From: Volvox africanus
Lineage: Eukaryota; Chlorophyta; Chlorophyceae; Chlamydomonadales; Volvocaceae
NCBI GenBank assembly: GCA_030268105.1
Contig: BSDZ01000013.1
Span: forward strand, 1,531,001-1,595,000
Direction of reading: 5' to 3'
Length of the DNA: 64,000 nt
Below, piece by piece: positions 36,501 through 49,500 of this stretch. Under the pieces are notes generated by a model. That model saw only the letters and a list, made by a program, of their open reading frames with translations, ran no database searches and was not told the DNA's origin. The translations under genes and the position numbers were made by a program. Each line of letters starts with the position of its first letter. Position 1 is the first letter of the stretch.

Positions 36501-39500
36501 GAACTCGCAGGGCCCTGCTGAGCTCATATGTCCGCCCTGTCCATAACCTCGTGCTGCCCCCTCCGTGTTCCAAATTCTTCCAATCCCCACTAAACACAAA
36601 GGTTACCCCATCCTTCCCGGCCCCGCCCCTTGGTTTCATTCCATTCACAAACATACACAACTAAATTCCCACCCACAACTAAATTCCCACCCACCCTTTG
36701 TATGGCAGGCGCTTGGACGGGAGCACCAACCGCATCCAGAGGATGATCGACTTGGAGCAGTTCAACCTGCCCGGGTCAAACATTTTCATCTACATCCTCT
36801 GTACGCGCGCGGGCGGCCTCGGTGTGAACCTACAGGTGAGTAAGGAAGGCCGTTCATATACTATCACAGACATCGCTCTCAGGCCGTCACGCCCACTCCT
36901 TGTGCGGATGAGAGCTCTCCCCTTTGCGCTCCCTGAAGCTTCCGCTCTACTCTTTCTGTTCCTTTGGCCGGGTCCGTGGTCTTCATATTCCCCCAATGCG
37001 CCCCTCTGACCCCGTATCCGTATTTGTGCTATCCCTCCTCACCAGACCGCCGACACGTGCATCCTCTTCGACAGCGACTGGAACCCGCAGTGGGACCTGC
37101 AGGCTATGGCCCGCGTGCACCGCATTGGCCAGACCCGGCCCGTGCACGTATACCGTCTGGTTACAGGGGGAACCGTTGAGGACCGCATCCAGCGCCGGGC
37201 GGAAGCAAAACTGTATCTTGACCAGGTGGGATGTACAGTTGTATGTTTAGGGTTTCCCTTGGCGGCACATCTTCCACCTTTCACATCATACCCACGGTGT
37301 GGTGTTTCATGTACAGCCGTATTTCCCTTGAAATGGGTATTAATTTGCTTGCGTGCAAAACCCAATTTCTCCGCCCCACTCTCAACGTCATCTGACCATC
37401 ACGGTTAGTAATTGTATTCGTCGACAGCAGTACCGTCTCCCCCTCCCGACCACAAAGTCCCCCCCCCTTCCAGACACACACAGACGCACGAACCTCCAAA
37501 ATTGTTCTGCCCCCAGATGGTCAACCGCGGCAGCACGAGCAACGCCGAGCAGCTGGAGGGCCTTACCAGGAGCGAGGTGCTGTCCATGCTTAAGTTCGGA
37601 GCGGATCGCATCTTCCGCAACGAGCAGGGCGTTATGCCGACTGATGGCGAGTTGGATGCGATCATGGACAGGTGCGGGGAGGTAGAAATACATCGTCCGG
37701 TAGCCTGGGAAGTTAAGATTCACAAAGCAACCGTTTTTGGTTCTGGAAATGTTGGGGCCTTTGGATATCACCGTCTGTTGTTCGGACCCTTCACAGTTAA
37801 GCACATTTAGGATTGCAGAATACCTCATATGATGCATATAATAGGCAAGAAAGGATTTACAATAGTTTCGTTATGCGTATGGGAAGTTTGTTTCTGACAT
37901 AAGAAGGCTGCCATCTTCATGCTTTTTGCTCGGCCCGAGACCTCATGGAAGTTGGGGGGCCTTAGTACCGGTAGGCTGCTTGCAAAGGGTAGTAGTACAC
38001 TTCAGTGGCTTACTTGCTTACTTGCTGCATGCAGGTCGCGCATGATGACCGATGCGGGAGCGGCTGGGAATGCAGCGGCAGCAGCGGCAGAGTCGCCGAC
38101 TGCCAAACTGGACATTGAGGCCGAGGACAATGGAGGTGATAAGCCCGATGGCATAAGCGCCGTGGCTGGCAACGATGCTACCGGCAATGCTGCAGCGGCC
38201 GCTGAGGTGCCCTGCGGGACACGGCTGGTGGAGAAAAAGCATACGGCACTTGAGTTCAACGCAGAGGCGCCGCCCGTTGACACGTTTGTTTTCCAGGTGA
38301 CTACAGAGCGGGTGCGAGGACGGTGGTCCCCATACGGATTATAGATAAGAATTTAGGCCATTTAGGCCATCAAGCTCCGCACACGTGGCATGTAAGCTGG
38401 TACGCACGGAGTCTGCTGCCCACGTACCCAACACACCATAACAAGCCCTAGTGACCACTTGCCATGAAGATGTGCTGTCATCACTACACCATACGTTCTG
38501 CTTTGCCTGCCGTGCCAGTCAAAGCTCCCACATCAGTACTGCGTGAAGCAGCATCCGAGCTTGCGATTCCGACCTCTGGTGCAGGGTCTGAATTTTCGAG
38601 ACTTCCTAGCGCGCGAGGCCAGCTCCTCACTTGGCGACATCGCCTCCGACTTCTGGGGAAAGAAGCAGCGCGAGCGTCGGGAGCGGCTGGTAGACATTGA
38701 CGGTTACAAGGTGCTTCGGGATAACAACTACACCATGGAGGTACGCCTACTGGTCATTGGTGCAGATAGTAATTATTACGTGGTCGTTATACACCCTGGG
38801 AGTCTTGGGGTGCAGAGTCAGGAACAATGTCCTGCACGGCCAATGTGTATGGGGCCACGTTAGTGTGCAGAGCAAGGAGAAAACAGACGATATCCCGAGT
38901 CGCGCGATGGGGTGTGGGGCAGCAATCTTTTGTACGTATAACGCCAGCGCCTTCTCTATCTCTCTTGTCGGACATTCCCTAAGAGCGCGACAAGCTTTCC
39001 TTTTTTGTTCATTTCCATGAGCTTTTCTCTGCAGGCAATTTATGTTTTGTTGTAATCAGGAGCTGCCGTATGACTCAACGACTTTTGTTGCCTTATTGTG
39101 CAGGAGGGCATGCTCCAGTTTCCTGGCCAACAACGCGGGAAGGAGGCCAAAGATATGACCCGGGGACGCCAGCGCGCGGGCATTGACTACGGTACGTCGT
39201 CAGACACTGCCTCGTTCCCTTAGCGCGTCCTGCAATCCTTCTTTCCTTTCAAAACTGTAGACCTATACGAAACCGCTCCAAAATGAATGAGCACAAACCA
39301 TATTGTTTTTCTATTTCCCGCTCCCTCGTAGTACTTATTGTATTGCATTATCCACTTCTATCTTCCAGCGTACCGGGGATCGGAATGTGTCCTTCAGTAC
39401 CCCGTCCAGCCTGCGGCATGTAGCGGTTTTGGACTGTACGTTCCTACCTAAGGATGTATCCCATCTATGCTCTATGACATGAGCTTCACCAATGACAAGG

Positions 39501-41031
39501 TACTCGCCCTTGAGAGCGAACTGATATATGCCCAAGCCGTGTAGATCTGCCCCTGTCACCGCTTCTTCCAACCACAGACCATTCGGACTACTGCCAGGTG
39601 TGCTGGGGCGGCGGCGAGCTTTTGTGCTGCGATCACTGCCCCGCGGTCTTCCACCTGAAGTGCCTAGGCCTGAAGAAACGTGATATTGGGAGCCAACAAT
39701 GGTCCTGTCCACACCACACGTGCGCGACGTGCACGCGCAACACGCGCAAAGCTGGTGGCCTGCTCTTCCGGTGGGTGGCTGACATCGTCGATTATTCAAT
39801 CCATGCAAAGGATGCTAGGCAGACATCGGAGCAATCTGCGCCACACGGCGTTTTTCAGCGTCATGATGTAAAAATCTCACACAGCATTCACTAATTTTGC
39901 TACGTAGGTGCTTAGGCGTTCATATTTGGACTTTTCTGGTTCTAGGTACCCCCCTTCCGACGGTCTGCGTGCGCTGAGAGAGTTAGCAGTTAGTGTTATG
40001 TTCAACCCCGCGCCGTGCATTCTTGGTTTGCTTTGATTACCTTGTCAAAGGGAACCTCTATACCGTGCGTACCTTTCGAGGTGGAAGAGCCTCTCATTTG
40101 CGGGCAGCCATCTGCGGCAACCATTTCCGTTTTCCTGCATGATGGGGACCAACGTTGTCCAATTACTATGAATGTGTCATTTCCGATGCGGTCCTCCCCG
40201 CTACTCCAGGTGTGAGATGTGCCCCAACGCGTACTGCGAGGATGACCTCCCGGCTGACTACCAAATGGTGAGGAAGAGGTTGTGGAAGGGGCAAAAGCAG
40301 GAATTGCGCGATCGTGGGGAGTTGTCTCGCACGTCCGCGAAGGAGCTTCATTGAGTCATTTTCAATTGCAGTGCTTCTGGGACTCCAGCCACTAGCATAA
40401 ACACATCGGACAGGTCGATGTTTATTCTTCAGCATTAAAAAGCGGCATGGCACATGTCGCCAGAGCCATGTGCTCAAGCACCACCGTGGCCACTATCCAG
40501 GAGTTATGAACCTGCGTTAGGACACATGGCACATGACCGCGTGTAAGCTGTAAGGTGCCACTCATCCCCGCCGCCCTCCACCACCGGCGATGAAAAGGAG
40601 CTCAAACCCGATGTATGGGGCCCTGCCGCTTGACATGTGATTGTCTCAGGTCGGCTCGTGTCAGTTTTTCCAGGCCCTGGGCCAGCACCACCCCAGGCAG
40701 GCGTGCTTCATCCACTGCAGCGAGGCGTGCAAGTAAGCAACTGCTGAGGGTCCGGTGCACGCATCAGCGCTGGGTTATTGGAAGAGCGAAGGGAACTGAA
40801 TGAATACTGGCTCTGGGGTAGGTGACTGGGCAGCACGGATGCACTGAGGGCGGAGCCTGGGTGGGGTACACTGCGCCGTTTTGACGTGCCTGTCTGCCGT
40901 CCCCGTCTGATGGGGTCCCTCTGTGCTTTCTCTGCAGGCAGCTGTATGAAGAAATGAAGCCGGAAATCAAAGAGATGATAGAGGACGCCGCTGCGGCTCG
41001 CCGTAAAGTCGCCGTCGATGCTCGCCATTGA
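30549..41031 (+). CDS. SNF2-family chromatin remodelling ATPase with C-terminal PHD modules
   Basis: At least 23 exons. From 32364 on they are phase-consistent: 32364-32435, 32794-32904, 33064-33171, 33508-33602, 34020-34422, 34810-35016, 35152-35277, 35486-35570, 35825-35898, 36285-36343, 36709-36835, 37046-37225, 37517-37671, 38035-38296, 38585-38740, 39104-39191, 39578-39770, 40210-40267, 40650-40732, 40938-41031. Earlier exons are 30549-30747, 31089-31204 and about 31488-31552; 31.55-32.36 kb is unresolved. Motifs: [32 protein letters not shown] (DEGH, not DEAH), [43 protein letters not shown] and [17 protein letters not shown]-terminal PHD finger ([16 protein letters not shown]) is followed by a second Cys-rich module ([13 protein letters not shown]). 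It should slide or evict nucleosomes using ATP, with the PHD reading histone tails. It is closest to ISWI/SMARCA5-like proteins. An ATG at 30552 could be the start unless the Agenet exons belong to it. Confidence 0.88.
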
Positions 41032-42315
41032 TGGCCAGCAAGCTCGGGTGCCGTTGCGGCCGCGCCAGCAGCGACGGCCGGGAGTGGGGACGGACCGCGA
41101 TTGAGGAAAGGGTGTTCTGTCCTCTGGTGGTCCTGACGACCATAACATTAGCAATAGTAGCTGGGTAGGTTTTTAGGACAAGTTAGTGACTGACGGCAGG
41201 CCGCAGGAAAGCATGGCCGAAAAGGTCACCTGGTACCATTGTGTTTGCAAACCTTGGCTTCTTGAGTGGCTGTACCCCATAGTTTAGTCTAAATTCCGCG
41301 CGTGATATTTCATCGGGCTTTCGCCTAATGACACATGGTTTAATGACGGCTTTACGCGTGCCTCGGGTTCCATGTGTTACGGGTGCTGTGTTTGAGGAGT
41401 GCATTCAAGAAACGTTTCTGAGAGGAACTTGAAAATTTCGGTCAAGCGCTGAGACCTGAGAATGGTCGATGTGCCTGAAATTACACGCATGAACCAAACC
41501 ATCCGTCTCTCGGTGTCATTACCAATTTAAAGCTGCCTGGAACTTTCTCCGACTTTGTTGGAGCATTCTGTGGGTCATTTTGTTGGTAATTGGTAATCAC
41601 TACTGCCGGGTGTTGGCAAATTTTCCTTTTATGCAGCATGTCGGATACGAATGTCTGAGGTTTCTGTGGTGTCGCGTGATGCTGCTTGAGCACCAAGGAT
41701 TCCTCTGCCTTGTTGTCCCATTTTATGCATAGCAATGTGTGTTTGTGATAATGCGGATGGGGGTGAGCGCCTAATATGCGCTTCAAAGCTGTCTGTGCCC
41801 CATCGCCACACCCAAACAAGTTTGCGCCGAATATGATCGCCCTGGAGCTGACCTGTAATTTGCACAGAGGGGGAAAACGTGCAACAGTCTTATCGGCTGC
41901 AGCTGCACATTTAACAAACGGCAAATTGGCCATGCCAAGGAGTTGTGAACTGGGTATTCCGCGCATAACATGCATGGAACAGGTTATCTGGATGTTTCCA
42001 TTCTGCACCAGTCTAAATTGGCTGGGTTTCGGGACAAATCCTGCTGAAAATCCATACGATGATTCCGAAGCCCCATCTTTCCACCCTCAAAAAAACCTCA
42101 AGCTAACCAACAAGCCACTTATTATTGAGATGAGCATTGGCATGTCACATCATAAGCATGATGCATCATCCACAAAACCGCTCTGCCTGACACAGGAGCA
42201 TACGTAAACTATCAGGCAAGGGACAATGGCTGTATGCAGACTGTCGCCTGCCAGCGGATGTGTGAACAGCAAAATAAAATCAAATTGCATAACCTCGCAG
42301 ATCGTTGCCCTTAGC
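41032..42315. other. 3' flank of the SNF2 gene, no firm gene
   Basis: A TGTAA motif at 41854-41858 could be the polyadenylation signal of the SNF2 gene, implying an 820-base 3' UTR. Both strands between 41480 and 42210 carry open frames of 140-175 codons without any recognisable motif. I treat them as chance or as an unidentifiable remnant. Confidence 0.35.
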
Positions 42316-42381
42316 TTTTGGGTAAATTAAGTTTTAAATAATTATTTCTCTAACGCTAAAGGAGAAAACTGGTTAAAAGTC

Positions 42382-42705
42382 TTATTTATTAACATTTGAT
42401 AATTTCTCTAATAGGGAATTTTGCTCAAGCCTTTTGGCAAGAAGCTTTGGATTAAATTTTTTTATATCATATTCCTGGGAAGTACAGGAAAAAATATATC
42501 CTTTATCATTATCAACTTTTTGTATACATTGTCCGCATATACCTTTCATCATACATTGCATCGGGGCTAATATACCACAAACAAACTCACTATCTTTAAA
42601 TAACTGCTGTTCATATCTTTTTATTTCTTCTAGTGTTTTGTAGGTAACGTAAGCTATTAGGTAAGCATTTGTTGAGGTTTTTACTTTACTGACCTTATTG
42701 ATAAA
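42382..42705 (-). pseudogene. C-terminal fragment of a bacterial FAD/NAD-linked [2Fe-2S] oxidoreductase
   Basis: About 105 codons on the minus strand end at a stop at 42382. The fragment contains APMQCMMKGICGQC followed twelve residues later by Cys in IFSCTSQ. This C-x5-C-x2-C-x12-C spacing is that of the iron-sulfur domain of dihydroorotate dehydrogenase electron-transfer subunits, and of the large glutamate-synthase-like oxidoreductases of alphaproteobacteria. Lys, Ile and Asn richness fits a low-GC bacterium. The N-terminal FAD and NAD domains are missing: the frame runs into antisense ettA sequence at about 42700. It is not expected to be expressed. Confidence 0.7.
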
Positions 42706-43222
42706 ATTATTAGAGGTTGATAGAGGTAATTGTGTACCTTGGCATTCCAATTACTCAGACTGGTTAAAACAGAAACATGAAAAAATTAGCAAAGAGGAAA
42801 AGGAAGAAGGGGATAGATCAAAACAATTAAAGAAAGAATTGGAATGGGTCCAAGGTTCTCCGAAAGGGCGTCAGGCAAAAAGCAAAGCAAGGATAAATGC
42901 TTACCAAGAGTTACTTAATAAAAAAAGAGATGAAGTTAATGGGACTGCCCAAATTATTATCCCAAATGGACCAAGGCTTGGAGGTTTAGTTATTGAGGTT
43001 GAAAATTTATCGAAAAAATTTGGCGATAAAATGCTACTTTCCGATTTTAGTTTTAGAGTTCCCCCTGGTGCGATTGTTGGTATAATTGGCCCTAACGGAG
43101 CTGGTAAATCAACGTTGTTTAATATTCTAACTGGAAAAATACAGGCCGATAGTGGAAAAGTTAATATAGGAGATACAGTAAAACTTGGTTATGTAGATCA
43201 GTCAAGAGAACACTTGGACTTC
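42698..43222 (+). pseudogene. ettA: internal fragment of bacterial ettA (ABC-F translation factor)
   Basis: About 175 codons match EttA, the ABC-F ATPase that gates the ribosomal E site. From left to right they show LLEVDRG and the SPKGRQAKSKARINAYQELL linker region, then GPRLGGLVIEVENLSK, the second-domain Walker A GIIGPNGAGKST, and VKLGYVDQSREHLD. The whole first ATPase domain, and the signature and Walker B of the second, are absent. The fragment begins with no proper start (only a TTG) at the junction with the oxidoreductase piece and ends at about 43222 at the junction with rpoH. Bacterial codon use (AT at third positions) contrasts strongly with the flanking algal genes. Confidence 0.88.
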
Positions 43223-43437
43223 ATCTTCACGATTTGCAGAACGATTAAGGGAAATATCAGGGCCGGACATACGTTGATCCATTTCTACTACTTCCTTAAG
43301 GGACACACCAAGTTCATCTGCCATTTCTTGATAATCCTGGTCATTAATTGCCCGGGCATAAGTATTAACTATTCGATGTTTAATCTTACCGAGACTAAAA
43401 AATAATTTTTTTTGGGCTGAAGTGGTGCCAATTTTTA
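43213..43437 (-). pseudogene. rpoH: internal fragment of bacterial rpoH (sigma-32)
   Basis: Read on the minus strand, the block encodes KLVKIGTTSAQKKLFFSLGK, then VNTYARAINDQDYQ, MADELGVSLKEVVEMDQRMS and PDISLNRSANREDE. This is the region 2-3 part of the alphaproteobacterial heat-shock sigma factor RpoH. Both ends are missing: the upstream side breaks at about 43437 and the downstream side at about 43218, where it meets ettA in the opposite orientation. A few bases at the junction can be read as either gene. There is no promoter or start, so it is inert DNA in this genome. Confidence 0.8.
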
Positions 43438-43440
43438 CAA

Positions 43441-44174
43441 GCTTGTAATAATTTCAATTTATAATAACACAGGTATCGTTTTAAGATAATGTTTCTTATT
43501 TGCGCGAAACCCTATTTTTCTTGGCGGTGAGGTAGAGCTAAGGAAAGCATTAATTTGGCGCGTCCATCCCACTGACCCCGTATGTTCCTCTAACTCTTGC
43601 GCAGCCGGCTCGATTAGGGCCAATCGTGCCCTCCAAACACATACACCATACTCCACATCCCCCACCCCAAATCCACCACTCCAGCCGCCGACCCTGTCTG
43701 CAGGCAGATTTCCTCCTGAGGACTTCACCTGTATACATGACTGTTCTTTTCCTTTCGCAGCACAAATCCCATCGATATACACTGATAAGTCGGCAAGCAT
43801 ATGGTTGTTGTTGGGGGGAGGACGGGGTACGCATGGATGATGGAGTTTGGAGTCCTTCCGTACACTTCGAAACGGAAAATGGTGTGCGATCGCGGCCGCA
43901 GAGGCACGATGACGTGATAGTGCCTTGGAACAATCTGGTAGCTTGCACGTCGAATGCCCCTTTTGTCGCTTGCTCCTTTCGGATAGCCGTATAACTGCGT
44001 ACGGTAAGCTTTCCTTCCCAGTCCACTTCTTCGCATCCTTAGCTAATCATTAACATCACTTTGATCAGAGTAGTCAATACTTTGCATTTGGATATCCTCT
44101 GTTCCAGGGAATTGCCTCCTGGCAGTTATTGTGCAAACCTTATTCTTTTGCGCTCTTCCTGCGTGCTTCAAAAA
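43441..44174. other. upstream region of histone H3
   Basis: Composition returns to algal here. No exon is convincing. The right part should carry the H3 promoter and 5' UTR; I cannot single out a TATA box with confidence. Confidence 0.35.
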
Positions 44175-44863
<689 letters not shown>

Positions 44864-45085
44864 AGCGAAACACCTACCCTCATTGAAGGCAACGTGCTTT
44901 GGGAGGAAAAGAGCTGTCGGAGGGCACGCCGGACATGCGTGTTACGCAGAATGTATTTAAGCCTTCCAGTGGGTTTTTGTACGGTCGGCATAGTGCAGGC
45001 ATCTATTTTGGGTAGGCGCATGAACTTGGCATGTAGGGCAGGAAAGGCATGCTGCGAAGCTGTAAAAATAGCAGGTGTGACGGTA

Positions 45086-45090
45086 TGTAA
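45086..45090 (+). terminator. putative polyadenylation signal TGTAA of H3
   Basis: TGTAA is the usual volvocine polyadenylation signal. This copy lies 223 bases after the H3 stop, and another is at 45061-45065. Which one is used cannot be decided from sequence. Confidence 0.4.
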
Positions 45091-46572
45091 TAGAGATTTA
45101 GGCGGCGTCAGGATGTAACGGGGAGACGTCATGACTGTTGCGCCAGTCGTTGAAGCTGTGAATTGGACAAATACACATAACACCTTATGTGGTATTTCCT
45201 GACATGCGCGCAGCAGGCCGGGACCATAACGCACACGAGCAGTGCATGGAAATGCAGGATGTCCTGACATGGCTTGGATATTTGCGGGGTACATATATTC
45301 CATTCAGACACTGCCTGTGCGGAGGACCTCCGTTACACTAGGCTTGTGTGTAACATATCTTCCCCAAACGGCACACTGTTATTTACATCACCGCTCAGCA
45401 TGGCACATATCCGATGTACCCCTCTTCAGTCACATAAGAAATGTAGGCCTCAAGGTTAACGTGACATTCACCCCCACCCTCCGGCCGGCAGACTGGCACC
45501 CAGAACAATGGCACGGCATCAGCCAGTACTGCCTGCCCTGTAACCGTGGCGTTGATCCTGGGATACCCAGCTACAGCTATAAGCAGCATCCTCTTGGGGT
45601 TTCCCACGCTACCCATGCGACAGGTGGCCTCCAACGAGGTCGAGAGGTATACTTGCGACACCCAACTGCATGACTTATTTAAGTCATGAAGACCACATTG
45701 TACCGCCGCAGACGTCCGTGATACCGGGCTTGCTGCCAGCGATCGCTATCACCAAGTCAGCACGAACACGAACACGCTATTACCAAGTCAGCACCAGCAG
45801 CTCCTAATACGCTCCCAGACACAAACAAACATAATGACGGGCATGCGAACATCGGTCGATGCGCACGTCAAGAGTACATACTACAGATGATGTGTAGGCA
45901 CCATACCAGGATTGCCTTTCGGCAGAATTAATTTCCCTGGACGGTCTTCCGGACCATTATGGATGAAACCTATCTGCTTAGCAATATGATGCTTATTGGA
46001 GTTTCAGGAACACCTCCCAAAGTGGACTTGGAAGAGTGGAAGAGTCTAAGCGTAATTGCCTTGTTCACTAAGACGAGGTAAATAAATGCCACCGCTGCAA
46101 GCATGATCGTTGCAAACGGTAAGACATAAGATCCGATCCCTACGCTGCAGTACCCTAGCACGAACTACGTGCTTGCAGGGCATGACATGTACATGTCAAC
46201 GTCATACTGTAGCGCCGCTATCACGATCACCGCATTCTGCAATTTTTGTGCCTTAATCGCTTCCGGGCTGATATGGTGGTCCGGGTCTTATCACAATAAC
46301 CCCATTGGTAAGTACACATATGTGCTGCTACGTCTTCGCAGCTCACTCAATATGATGCTGTGTCACTCTCCAATGCGTGCATACTGTCCCGGTCCCAACG
46401 AATCGGTGTTGCAGCATAGCCATTCTCACTCTCACGCCGACCCAGCCTTTAACATGTTTCCCCAGCCAACCGCAAATCCACGGAAGGCCTGGAGGTGACA
46501 TGCAATTTCAAAAGAATGGAAAACAGAAGGCAAGAAACCTCGAAGCAAACCTACGGGCGAACCCACGGGCAA
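45091..46572. other. convergent intergenic region
   Basis: It lies between the 3' ends of H3 (plus) and the transporter (minus). Open frames of 90-140 codons exist on both strands at 45240-45670, but none shows a motif or clean splice sites. Confidence 0.4.
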
Positions 46573-49500
46573 TCAGGGATACCGGCGCAGCTCCTCCCGC
46601 TTGTGCTCGTAATATGGCTGCGGCCCTCCAGATCGGTGCCGACTCATCACCTCTTCATCGATGACGTTGTCCGTTGCGCCCCGGCGGAAGCCTTCAGCCT
46701 CAACTCCATGATGATCGTGTGAGTCCCGGACACCACGCTGCGCCATGAGAGCATCCGATTTGGCCGTTGCTGCATGCAGGAATGCGTGACGTTCCTCATC
46801 GCGGTACCGGTTATCACAGGCGCTGTCATTTACTTCGTCCTCAGCGTCCCCCCTGCTCCGGCTGTGGTGGTCACCACTCTGGTGTACATGGTGCTGATGG
46901 CGTTTGTGGTGCTCACCAGGCCCTTCGAGCATTGCATCCGACCGGTGTGCTGCCCGCTCCGCCGACGTGGTCTCAGCCATCGAGATCTCAAAAAGAGAAG
47001 GCTGACCGTCATCTGCGCCGTTGACTACCTGTCCGTGCCCATCAACCTGAATTTCGCCATGTGCAGACAAGGAGCTAGCGCTGGCGCGGGTTTTCACGGG
47101 CGAAGTGTAGGGTGAGGTGAAAGGTGGCGGACCGCCGCGAGCCCGGAACATCTCCCTCAGGGTCTGCCGCCAGCCGCCGCGGCGCCAGGGCTGTGTGGTG
47201 AAGATGGACTGGATGCCAGCCATATCTGGGAAGGGATGAAATAGGTCGTGGAGGGCTTAACGTGCAATCTACCGCGTGCTGCCCCTAGTGAGAGTCTGGA
47301 TGGGTAATGTCTTCGTTTTGTAATGGGCGCTGCAAACATGCAAAGAGATGGGTCCACGGCGCAGCGCGCGTGCGGACCCTTCCCACAGTCGCAACAGGGG
47401 TGTACACTCGTGGCCTGAGCAGGGTGGCACGTGGGAGCCGCTAGCACAATACCCCACGCGGCCCTCCTAAACCATCGCGGAACACCTTGAGCCCACCCGG
47501 TCTCCCACGGCTGGACAGCCAAGCCGCTTGTCCCGTGCCTCTGCGCAGCGAGCCCTCGACCTCACCCGACATGGTATCCGGAAGGGTGGTTCCCAATGTC
47601 TCGGGAAGCGTGAAGATAGCGAAACCCGCCACAACAGACGTCACCCCGAAGATAATGAATGGCATAGCCCCCTGGCCCGTGCTGATGCCCACCAGCACAA
47701 TGAACGGTGCGGAGATGCCGCCCACGCGGGCAGCCTCGTTCTCGGCCCCCAAGACGGCGCTACGAACCTATGGAGTCACAATATAAGGGCGATGGGGGGG
47801 GTTATGGAGGAAAACGCGATAAAAGAGAGTCTGAGGCACATGCCCTGGACTGCGAGCGCCGGAAGTAAGACCCGCAGTCGTGCTCTTAACCCAAATCCCA
47901 ATTCCCATTTCTCAGGACCTCCTTGTGGCTGGCCTTACCAAAGTCGGGAACATCTCGCTGGTAAAGATGGATGCCACCGTGAACGCGCCCGCGCAGCCGA
48001 ATTTGCCCACGGCCGCCATTAATGCGGACACGACCCCCGCAGGCGCAAAGGCGCATCCCAGGCAGGCAGCGCCTCCCAATAGCATACCCGCCGCCATAGT
48101 ATTGTGGCGGCCATATCGCTCGATCATCCAGGCGGCCAGGATATTGGAGGGCACCTCGGCTGCTGCCGTAATCATGAAGGTCACGTAAATGGAGCCTAAG
48201 CGTGTTTCAAGCGATGGAAGATGTAAGGAAGGAATTCAAGGACGGGTCAGGTCAAGCTGCAAAACGATTTGCGCAACGGCAGCATTACATTTAGTGGTCA
48301 CAAGGAGCAACCACGTGCAACTTGTTAGAGAAGAGCAGCTGTGGAAATGCAGTCGCTACGGCGCTCTTGCTTAGCAAAAGCGCCTTAACGACTGCATTTG
48401 TTGTTACGGATATAATAGAATGTTACGGTTGTCCCATCCGTAACATCCAATTACGCCCAAACCTACTCCGTTAAATTCCGAAAAGTGCTCGCGGCCATGG
48501 TAGCGCCTGCGTTAGGACCCCAAATGGCATCTCTACTCTTCCCGCCCCTCTACCCACCCGGCAGGCCACCTAACGCTAGTGAGATGCCGTAATAAGCCAT
48601 GCACATCACGAGCCAAACGTAGGCCAAAACAAGGAAGCGCCGCAGCATGCGGCGGTCCCGAAGCAGGATCCCCGTCAGCGATACGGATTTTGGGGAGCTG
48701 ATTGAAGCCGATGTTGACGGTTGCTGTCGCAGTTTATCAGGTGAGCTCTGGACCTGCTGCTGCTGGAGCAGGGCACCTTCCTCGGCTGCTTCGTCCGCCG
48801 TTGCTGAAGCGGTGGCTTTCTTGCCGCAAGGGTCTGCGAGCGACTCAGACGGCATGGCCCTGCGGTTGCCGGCTGCGATGCGAATAAGGATGGCAGTCGC
48901 CTCGTCCTTGCGCCCACGGACCAGCAGCCAGCGAGGAGATTCGGGCAGCGCCGGCCAGAGGGCCAGGAGCACCGCGTTTATGACGGCACAAGCGAAGCAC
49001 AGGGCCCGCCAGGGGCGGGCGAGGAAGGCCACCAGTACGAGCACGAACTCCCCTGTGTACAGTGGCCAATGGTTAGCGGAGGAAGCAAAATGTAGGTAAA
49101 AGCTTAACACCCATATGTCAACGATGTTCGTGGGTACCATCCAACAACTACCCGTCCTCATTAGTGGATGTGCCCAGACGGACAACCCTACAGCAATCTT
49201 CACCTGGCCCAATGCTCTATCCCTAGACGGCCACGCTTTAGAAGCATACACCTACACCAAGGAAATCAGTCCAACCAATCCCTCAAATTATAACATCCTG
49301 CCTTCCTGGGGCATGCCACGCCTCACAACATGTAGTGTAGTTTGCAACGGTACGATTCCAAGTAAAAGAACTTTGCGAAGGATATTTGTTGGAAGCATGC
49401 AATGTTTCAAGCAGGACGCCCAAACGATAAAAACCCACCAACGATAAAGAACATTTGCGTCGCTACGCCTGCAGTGCCGCGCCAGCTGGGTCCTATGCTC

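Larger units (their letters stand above)
42316..43440. other. AT-rich insertion of rearranged Rickettsiales-like bacterial DNA
   Basis: A sharply AT-rich block sits between the SNF2 and H3 genes. It contains parts of three bacterial protein genes in mixed orientation: an iron-sulfur/FAD oxidoreductase end (minus), an ettA middle (plus) and an rpoH internal part (minus). They are joined directly without intergenic spacers. The protein signatures point to an alphaproteobacterium with low GC, most simply a Rickettsiales endosymbiont. The ends are placed by the change in composition and the limits of homology, good to about 20 bases. Confidence 0.8.

Noticed and set aside
41481..42210. Open frames of 140-175 codons on both strands
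   Set aside because: They overlap each other, show no motif, and lie in the probable 3' UTR of the SNF2 gene.
43550..44036. Minus-strand 158-codon frame between the bacterial insert and H3
   Set aside because: No recognisable motif. The same bases are open on the other strand, and composition is neutral.
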